In this document: in pieces, positions 10,962 to 22,539 of the stretch
Numbering within the stretch: the first letter of the stretch is position 1
How the letters are laid out: each line of letters begins with the position of its first letter
Assembly: GCA_030015575.1 (NCBI GenBank)
Contig: JASDDO010000018.1
Location: 229,323,138-229,387,137, forward strand
Length of the DNA: 64,000 nt
Direction: 5' to 3'
Origin: Agapanthus africanus
Taxonomy: Eukaryota > Streptophyta > Magnoliopsida > Asparagales > Amaryllidaceae
The notes under the pieces: generated by a model
Told to the model about the DNA's origin: nothing
The model's database searches: none
Seen by the model: the letters and a program-made list of their open reading frames with translations, nothing else
Translations under genes and position numbers: made by a program

Positions 10962-12208
10962 CTAAGGCCATATACTGGCGTATCGAAGACCTGTCATCTC
11001 GATCAGCCGCTCGAACTGAGTCTGGGGTATGGCCTTCATGAATAGATCTGCATTGTTATCTTCTGTAGCAACCCTCCGAACCTCGATCTCCCGGCGATCC
11101 ACGATCTCCCTGATCAAGTGATACCGCCTCAAGATGTATCTAGACTTCTGATGGGACCTGGGTTCCTTCGCTAAAGCAATAGCCCCGTTGTTGTCACAAT
11201 ACAGAGGTATTGGATCAACAATGGACGGAACCACCTGAAGTTCTGTCAAGAACTTCCTCATCCATACGGCTTCTTTTGCGGCATCAGATGCAGCGATATA
11301 TTCCGCTTCCATCGTTGAGTCAGCAACGGTTTCCTGCTTGGAGCTCTTCCAGCAAACTGCCCCTCCGTTGAGGGTAAAGACATAACCTGACATGGACTTG
11401 GAGTCATCTTTGTCACTCTGGAAGCTGGAGTCAGCAAAGGCCTCGATCTGGAGGTCTTTTCCACCATACACCAAGAACATCTCCTTAGTCCTTCTCTGGT
11501 ACTTGAGAATGTTCTTTACTGCTATCCAGTGTTTCTCCCCTGGGTCCGACTGATACCGGCTTACAACGCTTAATGCGTATGCTACATCTGGTCTGGTACA
11601 CAACATCACATACATTATAGAGCCTACCGCAAATGCGTAGGGTATAGATGACATGTGAGCCCTTTCCAAATCAGTCTTGGGAGACATCTCTTTGGAGAGG
11701 GTGATTCCGTGACAAACCGGTAGATTACCGTGTTTTGAATCTTCCATACTGAATCGTTTCAGTATGGTGTCGATGTACCTGGACTGCGAAAGTCCCAACA
11801 TCCTCTTAGATTTATCACGATAGATCTGGATCCCCAGAATGTAGTTGGCATCGCCCAGGTCCTTCATGGAGAACCTCTGTGACAAGAATCCTTTGACCGA
11901 CTGTAGCATAGGAATATCATTTCCTATTAGGAGAATGTCACCCACGTACAAGACGAGGAATACCACAGTTCTCCCTACATCTTACGGTAAATGCATGGTT
12001 CATCCGAATTTTTGATAAAGTCGAATTCTTTGACAGTATCATCAAAGCAGATGTTCCAGCTCCGCGATGCCTGCTTCAGTCCATAAATGTATTTAAGCAA
12101 CTTGCACACCTTCCCGCTACTCCCACTCTGAATGAAACACTCTAGCTAGTCCATATAGACACACTCCTCCAAATTTCCATTTAGAAAAGCGGTCTTTACG
12201 TCCATCTG
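10962..12208 (-). pseudogene. pol: Copia-1 reverse transcriptase (C-terminal part) and RNase H, broken
   Basis: This encodes the end of the reverse transcriptase and the RNase H domain. The longest open part (10962-11966, 334 codons) starts at the catalytic loop, which reads LYVGDILLIG where copia RTs have YVDD, so one catalytic aspartate is Gly. RNase H landmarks follow: ADSSFQSDKDD, AEYIAASDAAKEAVW, YCDNNGAIALAKEP and a final RYASIWP. Upstream (11967-12208) the homology continues (VKTAFLNG, YGLKQASRSWNICFDD), but with a TAG in place of a Gln codon (MDQ-type motif) and a two-base deletion near 11985 that shifts the frame. The product would be inactive. Confidence 0.9.
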
Positions 12209-12763
12209 CTAAATCTCATAATCGTGGAAGGCAGCAATGGCAAGAAGGATCCAAATGGATTTGAGCATAGCCACTGGAGAAAAGGTTTCGTCATAGTCCA
12301 AACCAGGTCTTTGACGAAAACCCTTTGCAACAAGTCTAGCCTTATATGTCTCAACCTGTCCATCTACACCAATCTTCCTTTTGAAGATCCATTTGCAGCC
12401 TACAGGTTTTACCCCTTCTGGAGAAACGTCCAAAGTCCATACTTTGTTGGTGTACATGGACTCCATTTCGGTCCGCATTGCATCCAGCCATTTTACCGAG
12501 TCAGCGCTCTGAATGGCCTGCTGGAAGCTAGTCGGCTCATCATTATCAATGATGCAATCCTCTCTATCCCTGTCTATGAGAAAACCGTAGTATCTCTCGG
12601 GTGGATGAGACTGCCTACTACTCCTGCGGAGCGGCGCAGGAATGTCCTTTTCTTTCGAATCTTCTAGTTCTACTAAGCTTTCAGTAATAGCTTGTGGTTC
12701 TGGAATTTCTTCCAGTTCTATTGCGCACCCACTTATCGGATTTTCAAAAAATTCAGTTTCCAA
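12209..12763 (-). pseudogene. pol: Copia-1 integrase C-terminus and RT N-terminus, broken
   Basis: A 184-codon open stretch contains the linker after integrase (RRSSRQSHPPERYYGF) and the start of the copia reverse transcriptase (WLDAMRTEMESMYTNKVW, GCKWIFKRKIG, ARLVAKGFRQRPGLDYDETF). It ends at a TAG that replaces the Trp codon of the EIWQM motif conserved in copia-2, a G-to-A change. Between 12764 and 12955 the homologous sequence is still recognisable but lies in shifting frames. Confidence 0.85.
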
Positions 12764-12955
12764 GAAGCAGGAATGACGAGAAACAAAATCCTTTTGTTCC
12801 TCTGCGCAATATAAAAAATATCATTTGGAGTTCTTTGGATATCCCACAAACGTGCATTGTACTGAGCGTGCCTCGAGCTTGTCCGCATGCTGCTTTTTGA
12901 CAAAAGCTGAACATCCCCATATCTTAATGTACTTAAGATAGAGTTTCTTCCCACT

Positions 12956-13999
12956 CTATATCTGATATGGTGTGGTAGGCACTGTCTTAGTTGGAACTCG
13001 GTTCAAAAGATATGCAGCTGATTCTAGTGTATATCCCCATAATGATCGCGGCAACTCAGCATTACTCATCATGGAACGTACCATATCCAATAGGGTTCGG
13101 TTCCTTCTCTCCGATACACCATTATGTTGTGGGGTGTATGGAGGAGTAAGTCGAGAGAGAATTCCGTTCTCTTTTAAGTAGTCCAGGAACTCGGCACTTA
13201 AGTATTCACCACGTCGATCAGATCTCAGTGTCTTGATACTTTTGCCTGTTTGTTTTTCTACTTCATTATTGTATTCTTGGAATTTTTCAAAGGCTTCAGA
13301 TTTATGCTTCTTCAGGAAGACATGTCCATACCTAGAGAAATCATCAGTAAAAGTAATGAAGTATGAATAACCACTTCGCGCATGTGTAGACATTAGACCA
13401 CACACGTCACTGTGTATAAGTTCAAAGAACTCGCTCGCTCTTACTCCGTGTTCAGTGAACGGAGTTTTTGTCATCTTTCCTATGAAACAAGATTCACAAG
13501 TAGCATAAGACTGATACTCAAACGGATTCAAGTATCCCTCTTTATGTAACTTTGTTAACCGTGTCTCATTAATGTGACCCAGTCTATAATGCCATAAGAA
13601 AGTCTGATTTGTGTCCGGAGACTTTCTTTTAAGTGTGTTCTGGACACTGAAAACCTGAGCTTGATTCAGTACGTATATTCTGTTTTCTAATGTACCTGAC
13701 CCAATCAGAACTTGATTTAGGTGGATGTGGACCACATCGCTTACAAAAGTAAAATCATATCCTTCTTTAGAAAGTAAGGATACAAATATGATATTACAAG
13801 CCATACTAGGTACATACAAATAGTTACGCAGAATCAATATCTGCCCACTTGTCAATCCAAGGTGATATTCACCTATGGATTCAGCATCCACGCTCATTCC
13901 GTTGGCAAACCTGAGAGTCATATCACCTATGCTGATAACTCTACACTTTCTCAGAGCCTGTAATGAATTACAGATGTGAGATCCTGATCCGGTATCCAA
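12956..13999 (-). pseudogene. pol: Copia-1 protease and integrase, partial
   Basis: A 347-codon frame starts inside the protease active-site motif (DTGSGSH). It then holds the GAG-pre-integrase zinc-binding region (HYRLGH, CESC) and the integrase core with acidic residues in HSDVCG, LRSDRRGEY and GVSERRNR, matching the DD35E arrangement. The usual RGGEY after the second Asp reads RRGEY. A stop follows TTPYQI, where copia-2 continues with IWHGKRP. Immediately upstream, 14000-14119 holds a stop and the remains of the protease N-terminus and zinc knuckle. Confidence 0.9.
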
Positions 14000-14119
14000 T
14001 ACCCAGGGTAGGGTTTATTGACATACAGTTTTCTATTAAAACACACCCGAAGCCGAAGCCACAACATGCTTCGAATCCTGGCTACTGGCTTTGCTAGCCC
14101 TGCAATCCTTCTGCCAATG

Positions 14120-14743
14120 TCATTTCCCATAACAATAGGAACGTCCCTCCTTCATTACATCTAGTCCCGAAACATTTGCCCTTCCCTTTCCTTCTTCTTC
14201 CCTGGTTTCCTTCAGGGTATAAGTAGAGGGCAGAGACTGTAGAATCAAGTCAGTACTTGACCCGTTCTTCAACGTGGTCTTCAGGTCCGTGAGCTTATCA
14301 AAATAGCTAGTCTCTGTAAGGACGTTGTCCCCTAAAGATGACCCGAATTCCAACCTCGCTTGAAGCAATTCGTTCGAGGTCTCATATCTTGCGATACTAG
14401 ATTGCTCTCCATATAAATCTTTGTTATGGAGGAAGACAGAAGCTAAGTCCATCTCCGCGTTCTGCCTCTGGTATGCACCATCAACTGAGGCCAACACGAG
14501 GCACTTGGCATTCGCACAGTCTTTTTCCGATGTCTTACGGATATCAATATCCGTGACAGGGGAAACTGGTACTAAGACGGCATGGGTTTGATTAGTCAGG
14601 AGGTGTCCCAGCTTGTCATGGGTAATGGTCATCTGGACAGACCTTTGCCAGTCATAACAGTCAGATTCAATCATTTTATTATCTAGATGTAACCTATGTC
14701 TGGTCACAGGATCGCTGCAATTAAGAGAGAGAAAAGAAAACAC
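14120..14743 (-). pseudogene. gag: Copia-1 gag, truncated and without start codon
   Basis: The open frame includes DWQRSVQMTITHDKLGHLL, DIDIRKTSEKDCANAKCLVL and LHNKDLYGEQSS, aligned with the copia-2 gag. The position of the usual ATG (as in copia-2 at 44584 and copia-4 at 63948) reads GTG at 14705-14707, so the start is lost. The codons upstream of that are leader. After LILQSLPSTY about 100 codons of the C-terminal gag and the basic linker are missing. The zinc knuckle is reduced to an incomplete pattern around 14125. Confidence 0.85.
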
Positions 14744-15064
14744 TTAGCATGATACTCTTGCAAGTTTAGATTGGTTTTTAGTTTATCTAAACAGGATGGC
14801 TCCCACTGTTTCTCGAATCCTTCCTCAAACCAAAAAAGAAGAATTAGTCGGGATCAATCTCACCGTACAATTCTTGCTTAACCGTTCAGCCAGGCTAGTG
14901 TTGGTACTTCGAGGGAAGTTTTACGACGCTTTCGCGAAGTTCCTTAATTAAATAACCTCTTTTCCCTGTGGGCGTAGCCCCGCTAACACCTTTCTAGACA
15001 CCTACTTGGTTTATAGCATTGATCGTTAAGTGAGAAAGTTTCTCGAGGAGTAGCATATACTCAC
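14715..15064 (-). other. Putative leader intron, copia-1
   Basis: On the minus strand GTGAGTAT begins at 15064 and TTCTCTCTCTTAATTGCAG ends at 14715, eight bases before the degenerate gag start. Donor, pyrimidine tract and acceptor all fit plant consensus. Copia-4 has the same arrangement (63592-63934). Splicing is inferred. Confidence 0.4.
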
Positions 15065-16773
15065 AGTAGGATCGGGATCCAAATATCATCGTGTGATAAA
15101 GCTGAAGGAATCCTACCAAAATCATCACACTCCAAATGATATGCAGCACTAGCAAGTTTCAGTTTCTTTAGAAACTCCCGGTGTTGATTTTTGCCCCATG
15201 CTCTTATGACCTTGACTTTGGCCAACAAATCATAAGTCACATAACAAGTTCTACCCGTCATTTTCCAGATTAATTTGAACCCACCCATACCTACCCTTGA
15301 CTTTGGCCAACAAGGCTGTACGACTGCCCCAAACCAACGCATCTATCTATGCTACATATGAATATCCAATAGCTACCAATCACTATGCCTTGACTTTGGC
15401 CAACAAACTAAGCTTGAATACTATTGACTATCCATATGAAATGACGGAGGGCTACGAATGGTTTTGGTGAAACCGTGAACGTAGTGAACTTGATATAATC
15501 GAAGGAACGTGATAGCTTTTAAAAGAAGTGGTTCAAGCTCCACGTTTTAAAAGTTTTCTATTTTGAAAAGAAACCGAGTGGTTTTGAAATTGTTCCAACT
15601 ATTTAATTTTGGTTTATTTTCTTGCATTAATTTAATGCGTCCCATCAATTAATCCTACCATTGCAAAAAACAATGAAAATTTGACGTACGCTTATGCCAT
15701 CCGCATTCGCCACGGGGCCCCGTCATCACCCGTTAGGTTACTTAACTAATGACAGAGCGGGGGCTGGACTAGCGCGGATGCAAAATATATGCAACACCTA
15801 CTAGATACCATATATAGATATACATACATTCGTCAGATGCAATGATAGCCATTCTAGATCACAGATGAACACATTGGATATGCTAGGAATCCGCGTTTCA
15901 TTCGAGCCTGCAACGAAAGACGGATTACACGGTCGTGATGAATAGCCAAACCCCACCCTAGACCCCTACGGGTGCGGCAAACTACCCGCCAAGTACCCGA
16001 AGTGAAGCAACCTCCCCCAACAATGTGAGTAGGCCACTCGGCACTTCAAAGTACCCGGTAGTTTGTGCACCCCACCTTGGGTCTATCCTAGGAGCAAAAA
16101 CAGTAAAAGAAATAATATACAATGGCGGCTACAACCTCATCCCGGATGTGCGGCCATAAAATAATATTACATCAATTTACATATTACATCAAATGAAAGA
16201 TAAAGAAAACTCTCATCTCACAACACCCGGCTATTCATCTGCGACAATCCAACAAGTTCATATACACAATCTAACAATATTACAGATCACAGATATGCAC
16301 AACCCCCACTAATCGACGTATAGCGATTAGTCGACGTTTAGTGCATATATCACATTACAGATATAACCATTTAGCAAAAGTTTGTAGAACTTCGATCAAA
16401 AATACCAATTTGTAACTACCCAAACACAACATTGTTCTCTGGATAATCTGGGCAGAAACAAAATATCTCAAAAATCCCAAAACATCATACTGAAGAAACT
16501 GCAGTAAACCCGAGTCGCGGCGAGTCAACTCGGCCGCGGATCCACGCCGAAACGCGTGGTTTCGCCTTGGTTCCGCGGCACGTTGACCGAGTCGTGGGCT
16601 CGTTTTTGCTGCATGTTCCTAAAAAACCTTGCACCGATTTTTAAGGTATGTGGAATTTTTTTTAGAGCAGTTTTAAAAATCAGCAGAAAGTATGAATTTT
16701 TGACATGTTTCGCGAATTTTTTTCGGATCGAAGTTCCAAACACTTTGCTAACATGCTAGTTATTTTTTAGCTA
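14744..16773 (-). other. Copia-1 leader (non-coding)
   Basis: About 2 kb between PBS and gag, without coding potential. It contains conserved structured elements shared with the other three copia leaders. These are three CCTTGACTTTGGCCAA motifs (15210-15225, 15295-15310, 15388-15403), the CTAACG/CGTTAG hairpin near 15733-15755, and complementary TGAATAGCC (15939-15947) and GGCTATTCA (16229-16237). A GC-rich segment lies at 16505-16605 near the PBS. Confidence 0.75.
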
Positions 16774-16786
16774 GGCTCGGATACCA
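16774..16786 (-). other. Copia-1 primer-binding site
   Basis: TGGTATCCGAGCC on the minus strand, one base inside the 5' LTR. It differs at one position from TGGTATCAGAGCC, the complement of the 3' end of initiator tRNA-Met. Confidence 0.9.
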
Positions 16787-16787
16787 T

Positions 16788-18851
16788 TGTAAGTCCACGT
16801 TGCCCACCCCGGAGCTTACGGGGAGGCGGAATAGATAAAAAACGATTTTTTCTTAAGGCAACATGGACTAGAAACTAGAGGATCTTTGCCTAAAAAAACT
16901 AGCAAACTAACTACAAGTTCAGCTACTCGGTTAGAAGGTTATACTTAGGTCTTGAACTCCTTCTCTTCTTGCTCCTTGGAGTGGTTTGAACGGCTGCTCC
17001 TCATCGTCTTCTCTTTGTCGAAGAAGGATCCACCCAAAGGCCTCTACCTTGAGCTCTTACCTCAACCTAGAGGTAACTAAAGTGCTTGGCTTCCTAAACC
17101 TAGAACTTTAGAATGAGTAGAGTGAAGTCTTGAAGGTTTTATCTCAAGAGCTCATGGTTCTCAACACATGAGAGATGAGAGCTTTGAGAGAAGAAGAGGA
17201 TGAGCTAATGGATGAGAGAGAATGAGCAAGTGAGAATGAGCTAGCTTTTTTTACAACCATGCTCTCAAAATAAGAATAATGATAATAATATTAATAATAA
17301 TAATTAAGAAATTGTGATAGTTAGTTTATGAATGACCATTATCATTTCATCATTTAATGCATTTGCAAGAAACAAGAAGCATCTTGCAAGTGAAATGATG
17401 ATGGTCAATTGGTCAACAATAGTCAACCGGTCAACCGAAATCAAAAAGTCAACAAAAGTCAAATGGTCAACTCAACCATGGCACAATTATCCTTAATTAA
17501 TATTATTAATCATATTTCTCATTCTCATTAGGGTTAAGAAAAAGTCAATGGTCAACAACCCTAATGAGAATCCTCTTTCTCTGCCTCTGTCAACTATGCA
17601 TACACACCCGCATCCGTGTTCCGAGGAACACGAATACAATGAGACAAAACCAATCCCAAAACAAATACTAGGATCTGGCTTAAACCAAAGCCCTCTAGTA
17701 ATAACTGCCCGGGCACTAAACGTGCATAAGTGCACGGATGTGAACGAACCCCGTCGCAAAACCATGCGACCTTTACTCTGTTTTGCCCAAAGGCAAATAG
17801 CCCTCTGTGTGGGACTCTAAAGACTCGACACTACGCTGGCAGTAGGTTTAACCACAGGCCGCAAGCGGTACTAGCTGTATGTAACGGTCCCTAGGTAGAT
17901 GCTGATAAGAAGACTGATGAGGTGAACCCATCCGAACTCCTACTGAGCCTGAATGTGACAATCTCCGTACAGTCCGGTCTGTTCGTCTGAGAATATCGCA
18001 TGGCGGGCCTAGGGGACGGTAAACGTCAGTCCCCTAATAGCGGTACAAGTCGTGTCGGAGTGTAGCCCAGAACACCCTGAGATAACACTGGAAAACCTAC
18101 CAGTATATCTCGCTTGCCCTGGTCAGGGACTTCGCGTAATGGCTCTCCTAGACACAGCGCGATATGAACCCCTAATACCGGGAGAGACGAATCCTGTCTA
18201 ACCGTCACTGCCTCCAAGTGCTTCGGGACTGCACCCAACTGCTACCTGTTTGCACGACTTATTTGAGCTGTGGTAGGGTAGCAATCTAAGAACAGTGGGA
18301 ACACACTCGAGGCGAAGTGACAGTGTCAAGTCAGCGGACTTAGCTGTACTCATGTCATCTGGGAACTGATAACTGACGATAGGTATAGTACCAACCAACG
18401 GTTCCCGACGAGTTCTGTCCAGTGTACTCGTAACCTAACAAGCACCCGCATACTATCTCAAGTACGACGTACTAATGGCTGTGGGACAGACCATCTCCCC
18501 TGCTGGGATGAGAAGCGCATACGCTAGTCTACTCCGTAGTATTGATTCCTCATCTCGATAATCCAACGACTAGGGACCTATATAAGGATGTGCTTGTAGA
18601 TTACCCAGCCCCCACTAGTGTGACTGCCATCACAATGCTGGTAATCAAGCAAAGATCCTAAGAGCTCCACTAATGTGTATTGGTGATATGCTAAAAGTAA
18701 CACATGCACACATTAAAGTAGAAACAAACCAAGCAGCATACTACCATTTCGAGTAAGATTGTCTATACAACTGTGAATATCCTAAGCTTCCATCAAGCAA
18801 TATACAAACTAGTATGATACAGTAATGGCCTCTAGGGCATATACACTAACA
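16788..18851 (-). mobile_element. Copia-1 5' LTR
   Basis: A 2,064-base LTR, collinear with 8928-10947, with TG...CA termini on the minus strand and a W-box cluster at 17400-17560. TTGTG follows at 18852-18856 as the second copy of the target-site duplication. Confidence 0.95.
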
Positions 18852-18983
18852 TTGTGCCCTTAGGCTCTCGTCTTTCACTGCGAATTTTCGGTTACATAAC
18901 TCCTCGGCTCAACGGACCAATATAGAAATGATGACGGAAATAGTTCCGCTCTGCCACATCCTCTAAAGGTCTCTGGCCAACTA

Positions 18984-19340
18984 TCATGGTCGCTCATAAC
19001 ATATCTCGTCGATGATGCTGATCTCTGGCCTACAGGGTGTGCGTAATACGACCGATCCTGGGTCCCAGTCTTCTCGTCTAGTATTCCAGAAAGATTCTCT
19101 CAGGGTCTCTCCCAAATCTTCTTTCTGCCGAACTGCCCGGAAGTTATCACCCTTTACTAAATCTATTTCTTGTTCTGGAGCAGCTGCATACTTATCACGA
19201 CTTCTTCTAAAAGATATATCAATATTCAACGCCTCTGTATGCGTGTCACATCTATGATGTCAACGGAGTGGAACGTCATCTCATCAAAATCTCGTACGAA
19301 CCTCTTACTCCACTTTTCTCTAATGTCGACTGATTTGGAC
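18984..19340 (-). pseudogene. Decayed conserved LARD reading frame (copy B)
   Basis: The longest piece (18984-19229, 81 codons) includes RRSRDKYAAAPEQEIDLVKG and FWNTRREDWDPGSVVL. Just upstream in another frame is EKWSKRFVRDFDEM (about 19290-19340). Both halves match stretches of the plus-array copies, joined there across stops. The function is unknown and no domain is recognised. Conservation on the sense strand in several copies is the only reason to list it. Confidence 0.4.
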
Positions 19341-19598
19341 TCATCTCTTCGTAGCTGTATGGACTGTGCTACGAACGACTATACTTATATCTGGAGTCTC
19401 CCTTCCGAACATACGTACTCGGCATCTCAAATATCCTGTAGTAGGCATCTTGCCAATTACCTTCTCGGGAATTCGTTCAAATTATCGGAGTGATGCACTT
19501 ACGCTCGTCTTCCCTGGATCGACTCACAATGTGCCTGTGTGAAGTCTTCTCTAGCTAAAATAAATCAATTTGAGGACCTCGCATCGGGGTATGCAAAC

Positions 19599-19603
19599 GA
19601 ACC
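19599..19603. repeat. Target-site duplication of the plus LARD array (left copy)
   Basis: GAACC precedes the LTR start at 19604 and recurs at 39499-39503 immediately after the LTR end at 39498. The outer sequences are continuous in the minus LARD internal domain. Confidence 0.9.
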
Positions 19604-20010
19604 TGTAACGTTTTGAAAATCGTTCAGGTGAAATTTCGGTTAATCGGTAAAATAACGGGTGTTTTCCGTAAAAATCAGGATATAAATATCTTTTAAAATA
19701 AAATTAAATATACATATTCTAGCTATGTAATTGCTAGTATTTGGTGTTTACTGAGCCACATGTAAAATTTCTTGTTTACCGAAAAATTTTCCGAAATTAA
19801 TTATTTTAATATTATTTTAAGCCGTCACTAATACAGTTAATTAGGGATAATTACAAATTGGAATGGGTTGATACAATTTTTTTGTATCATGACACATTAA
19901 ACTAACATGTAAAATATTGTTTCTGAAATTAAATGAAATTGTCAAACGGTTTTAGAAAATATTGAAGAAAAAGGCTTAAATGGTGAAATTAGTGTAAATA
20001 GAAATTGGGG

Positions 20011-20020
20011 TATAATATTT
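20011..20020 (+). promoter_or_regulatory. TATA-like site in LARD LTR 1
   Basis: TATAATATTT is followed by a CT-rich stretch of about 70 bases, the arrangement of a plant core promoter and leader. LTR 3 keeps it as TATAATATCT (35231); LTR 2 has GTAATATTTA (27581). Confidence 0.3.
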
Positions 20021-21318
20021 ATCATTTTTCTCTCACCCAAACTCATCCCTCACACACACTCTCTCCCCTCACAAAGTTCTGGCCGACCATAAGGGGGGCT
20101 GCCCTTTTGTTTTTCCACTTCCAAAAGTCAATGAAAAGGAAAGAAAAGAAAATGAAAACAATAAAGAATTAAGGTATGGTTTTGTTGACTTTAGGGAGGA
20201 TTCAACTTAACACGTCACCACACACTCCCCTCACCTCCTTTGCCCAAGCCCTCTCCAAAAATTCAGCAGCAGCACTCTCTCTAAATCCCCTCCTTTTCAT
20301 GCTAAAAAACCTTCATTTTCCTCACAAAAATTCACAAAAACCTCATTTATTTCCTAATTAAACACTTACCCTATATTCATTAGCCAAATTAGTATGGATT
20401 TTGGAGCAAGGAGGCATCTTTGGGAGGCTAGGTTGCATGCTTGATTCAAGTTTTGTTGAGGTAAATCCTAACCTAGTGTTTAATGGTTGGTTTAATGCTT
20501 TGGATCAACTTAATTAGGTGTTTAATTAGGTTTAATTGCTAGTTTGGAAAATTGAAAAGTTAGGGTTTGAATTCAAATATGGTTGTTATCACTTGTTTAT
20601 GTTTGCACGGTGTTGTTTGGCATGTGATGACATGGAAAAACTAATCTAGTTGCTAATTACAAATCGTTACTTGTAAAATGTCCAAATTAAGCTTTTTTAT
20701 GCAAACTAGGGTTTTTATGAAATACATATATATGTGAGATTAAATTATGGTTAGAGTTTTTATCACATTATTAACATTATAAGTTATAGTTTAATACTTT
20801 AGATCATGAAAATTCAAGATAAATTGTTGTTTATGCATTTTTGCAATAAAATGGTTGAAATTGGATAAAATTGCAAACTAGGTTTTTAAAATATATATAT
20901 TTTGGTGAGATAAATTAGTAGTGAATATTTGTGTGACCTAATTATGATATTAAGTGAGCATTTTGTCCATTAGAATCGTTAAAATATTTAGATTTGGTTA
21001 AAACATCAAGTTTTGAACCGAAATGGGAATTTGTGCTAACTGGGTTTTTGGGAAATAAAACGATTTGATTAATTTTAATGTTTTCATGATTTAAACCTTA
21101 TTTCAATAATTAGTGGATTGTGAAAACACGATTGGGGTGTTTGGGTTTTTCTCGATGGTTTGACATTTGTACATGACATCGAGGGTTGGTTTGGCTATTT
21201 TTGCATGCGTAGGCGATAGTTTTTGACCTATGCGTGATACGCGTGCCGATTTAGTTTTCGTATTCCGTTTCGATTTCGAATTGGGTTTTTATGCGATACG
21301 ATGTGTTATGATACGTAG

Positions 21319-21388
21319 GTACCCTCACAAGGACTTCGAGAAGACAAACAAGCGCGTGGCGACATCGATTTCGGCAAGCGAGGACCAG
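21319..21388 (+). other. Exon-like block in LARD LTR 1
   Basis: A 70-base block is preceded by ATACGTAG and followed by GTGAGTAG. It is GC-rich compared with its AT-rich surroundings. LTR 3 (36534-36603) has the same splice-like flanks. LTR 2 (28889-28958) has a mutated donor (ATGAGT). Confidence 0.4.
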
Positions 21389-21462
21389 GTGAGTAGATTA
21401 TATCTACGGGAGAAGTCGGGTGGATGGCGTATAGCACGCCCGCAGTTCGTAGTATAATTATG

Positions 21463-21493
<31 letters not shown>

Positions 21494-22473
21494 TATATAT
21501 GTGATTCATGATACTTGAATGTTTATCAAGAGATGATTATTGTGTTCATGGTTTAGTTTAGGGTAATTATAAGTAAACTAGCATAGCTTCTTAGGCGCGA
21601 ACCCTAGAATAGGTTCACACCCACACGCATACACGCATTTGCATACATCTATTTTTTCTTGTGCGTATATGGGGATATGTATATATATATATCTACACAT
21701 GGGTATGGGACTATGTATATATATGTATACGTATACATATACACGAATTATGAGGATAGTACTTGAGATTGGAGATGAGTCGATGAGATTGGGCTTGAGG
21801 CAGTGAGATCGGTGATGTGACAGGGTTCGTATTTGAGTTACAACGTGATATGTTTAGTGGGTCCTTTAGGAGTGGTGTTTTCATACACACGCATGCATAC
21901 ATTGATCGTACAGTATTGTACTAGACGTAGATCAGTACCCCGGATCTTGATTTTGATAAAATGGATACCAGATAAATAATGTGAAGAATGTGATATTTGA
22001 CCCGTACCCAGATTTGGGATGCCTTACGACGGATTTACCATACGAGCTATATATTGATGATAAATCTGCACTCTTGATTCGAGGATGTCATATTATATTA
22101 GGGTATCGTATGTGATACTATTGAGGTGGGATCACCAACTATTATATGTATATATATGTATCGACTCAAATGTTAGGCGGTTTCCTTACCTTTCGATCAG
22201 CCTGTTTAGTTTGGCCCTGTAGTGTACTTGTAATTGATAGATTAGATTCGACTCATACCTATTTCAAAACATCACGATTCGTACTATTCCAAATAGCAAA
22301 ACAGTATAACACAGGTGTAGCGATGTAGATTCCTTATTGTTGCGTTATCATTCATGTTCCGCATATTATTGTTGCAATTACTATTCATTTCCATTTATCA
22401 TGTTGTTCTCGTCTCATTGCATGTTTATTGTGTACTTAGTGATTATGAACCATGCTGTCAGGATACCAGCACC

Positions 22474-22539
22474 ATTACCGATGATGCGTATGTTCCACAT
22501 ACACTTACTTACCAGCTCACACACATCATCATCGGTAAT
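22474..22539. other. Conserved inverted repeat in LARD LTR 1
   Basis: ATTACCGATGATG and CATCATCGGTAAT form a perfect 13-base stem around a 40-base loop. The loop is rich in CACA and contains ACACTTACTT, which is also conserved among the LTRs. Confidence 0.7.

Larger units (their letters stand above)
8928..18851 (-). mobile_element. Copia-1: complete Ty1/copia element, minus strand
   Basis: A 9.9 kb element with two LTRs, PBS, polypurine tract, a leader of about 2 kb and a gag-PR-INT-RT-RNase H order typical of Ty1/copia. The LTR terminus TGTTAGTGTATATGCCCTAG suggests the Angela/BARE-1 lineage (from memory of that family). The coding region is broken by frameshifts, stops and deletions, so it is not autonomous. 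It is flanked by a perfect 5 bp duplication and sits inside LARD internal domain B. Its leader and LTRs match copia-4 more closely than copia-2. Confidence 0.95.
18857..19603 (-). mobile_element. LARD internal domain B, segment 2
   Basis: This continues directly from 8927 once copia-1 is removed, and matches plus-array internal sequence running back from about 25790 to 24855. It ends with GAACC (19599-19603), the target site of the plus LARD array. Confidence 0.85.

Noticed and set aside
12224..12667. 147-codon plus-strand frame
   Set aside because: It is the antisense shadow of the copia-1 RT and integrase region.
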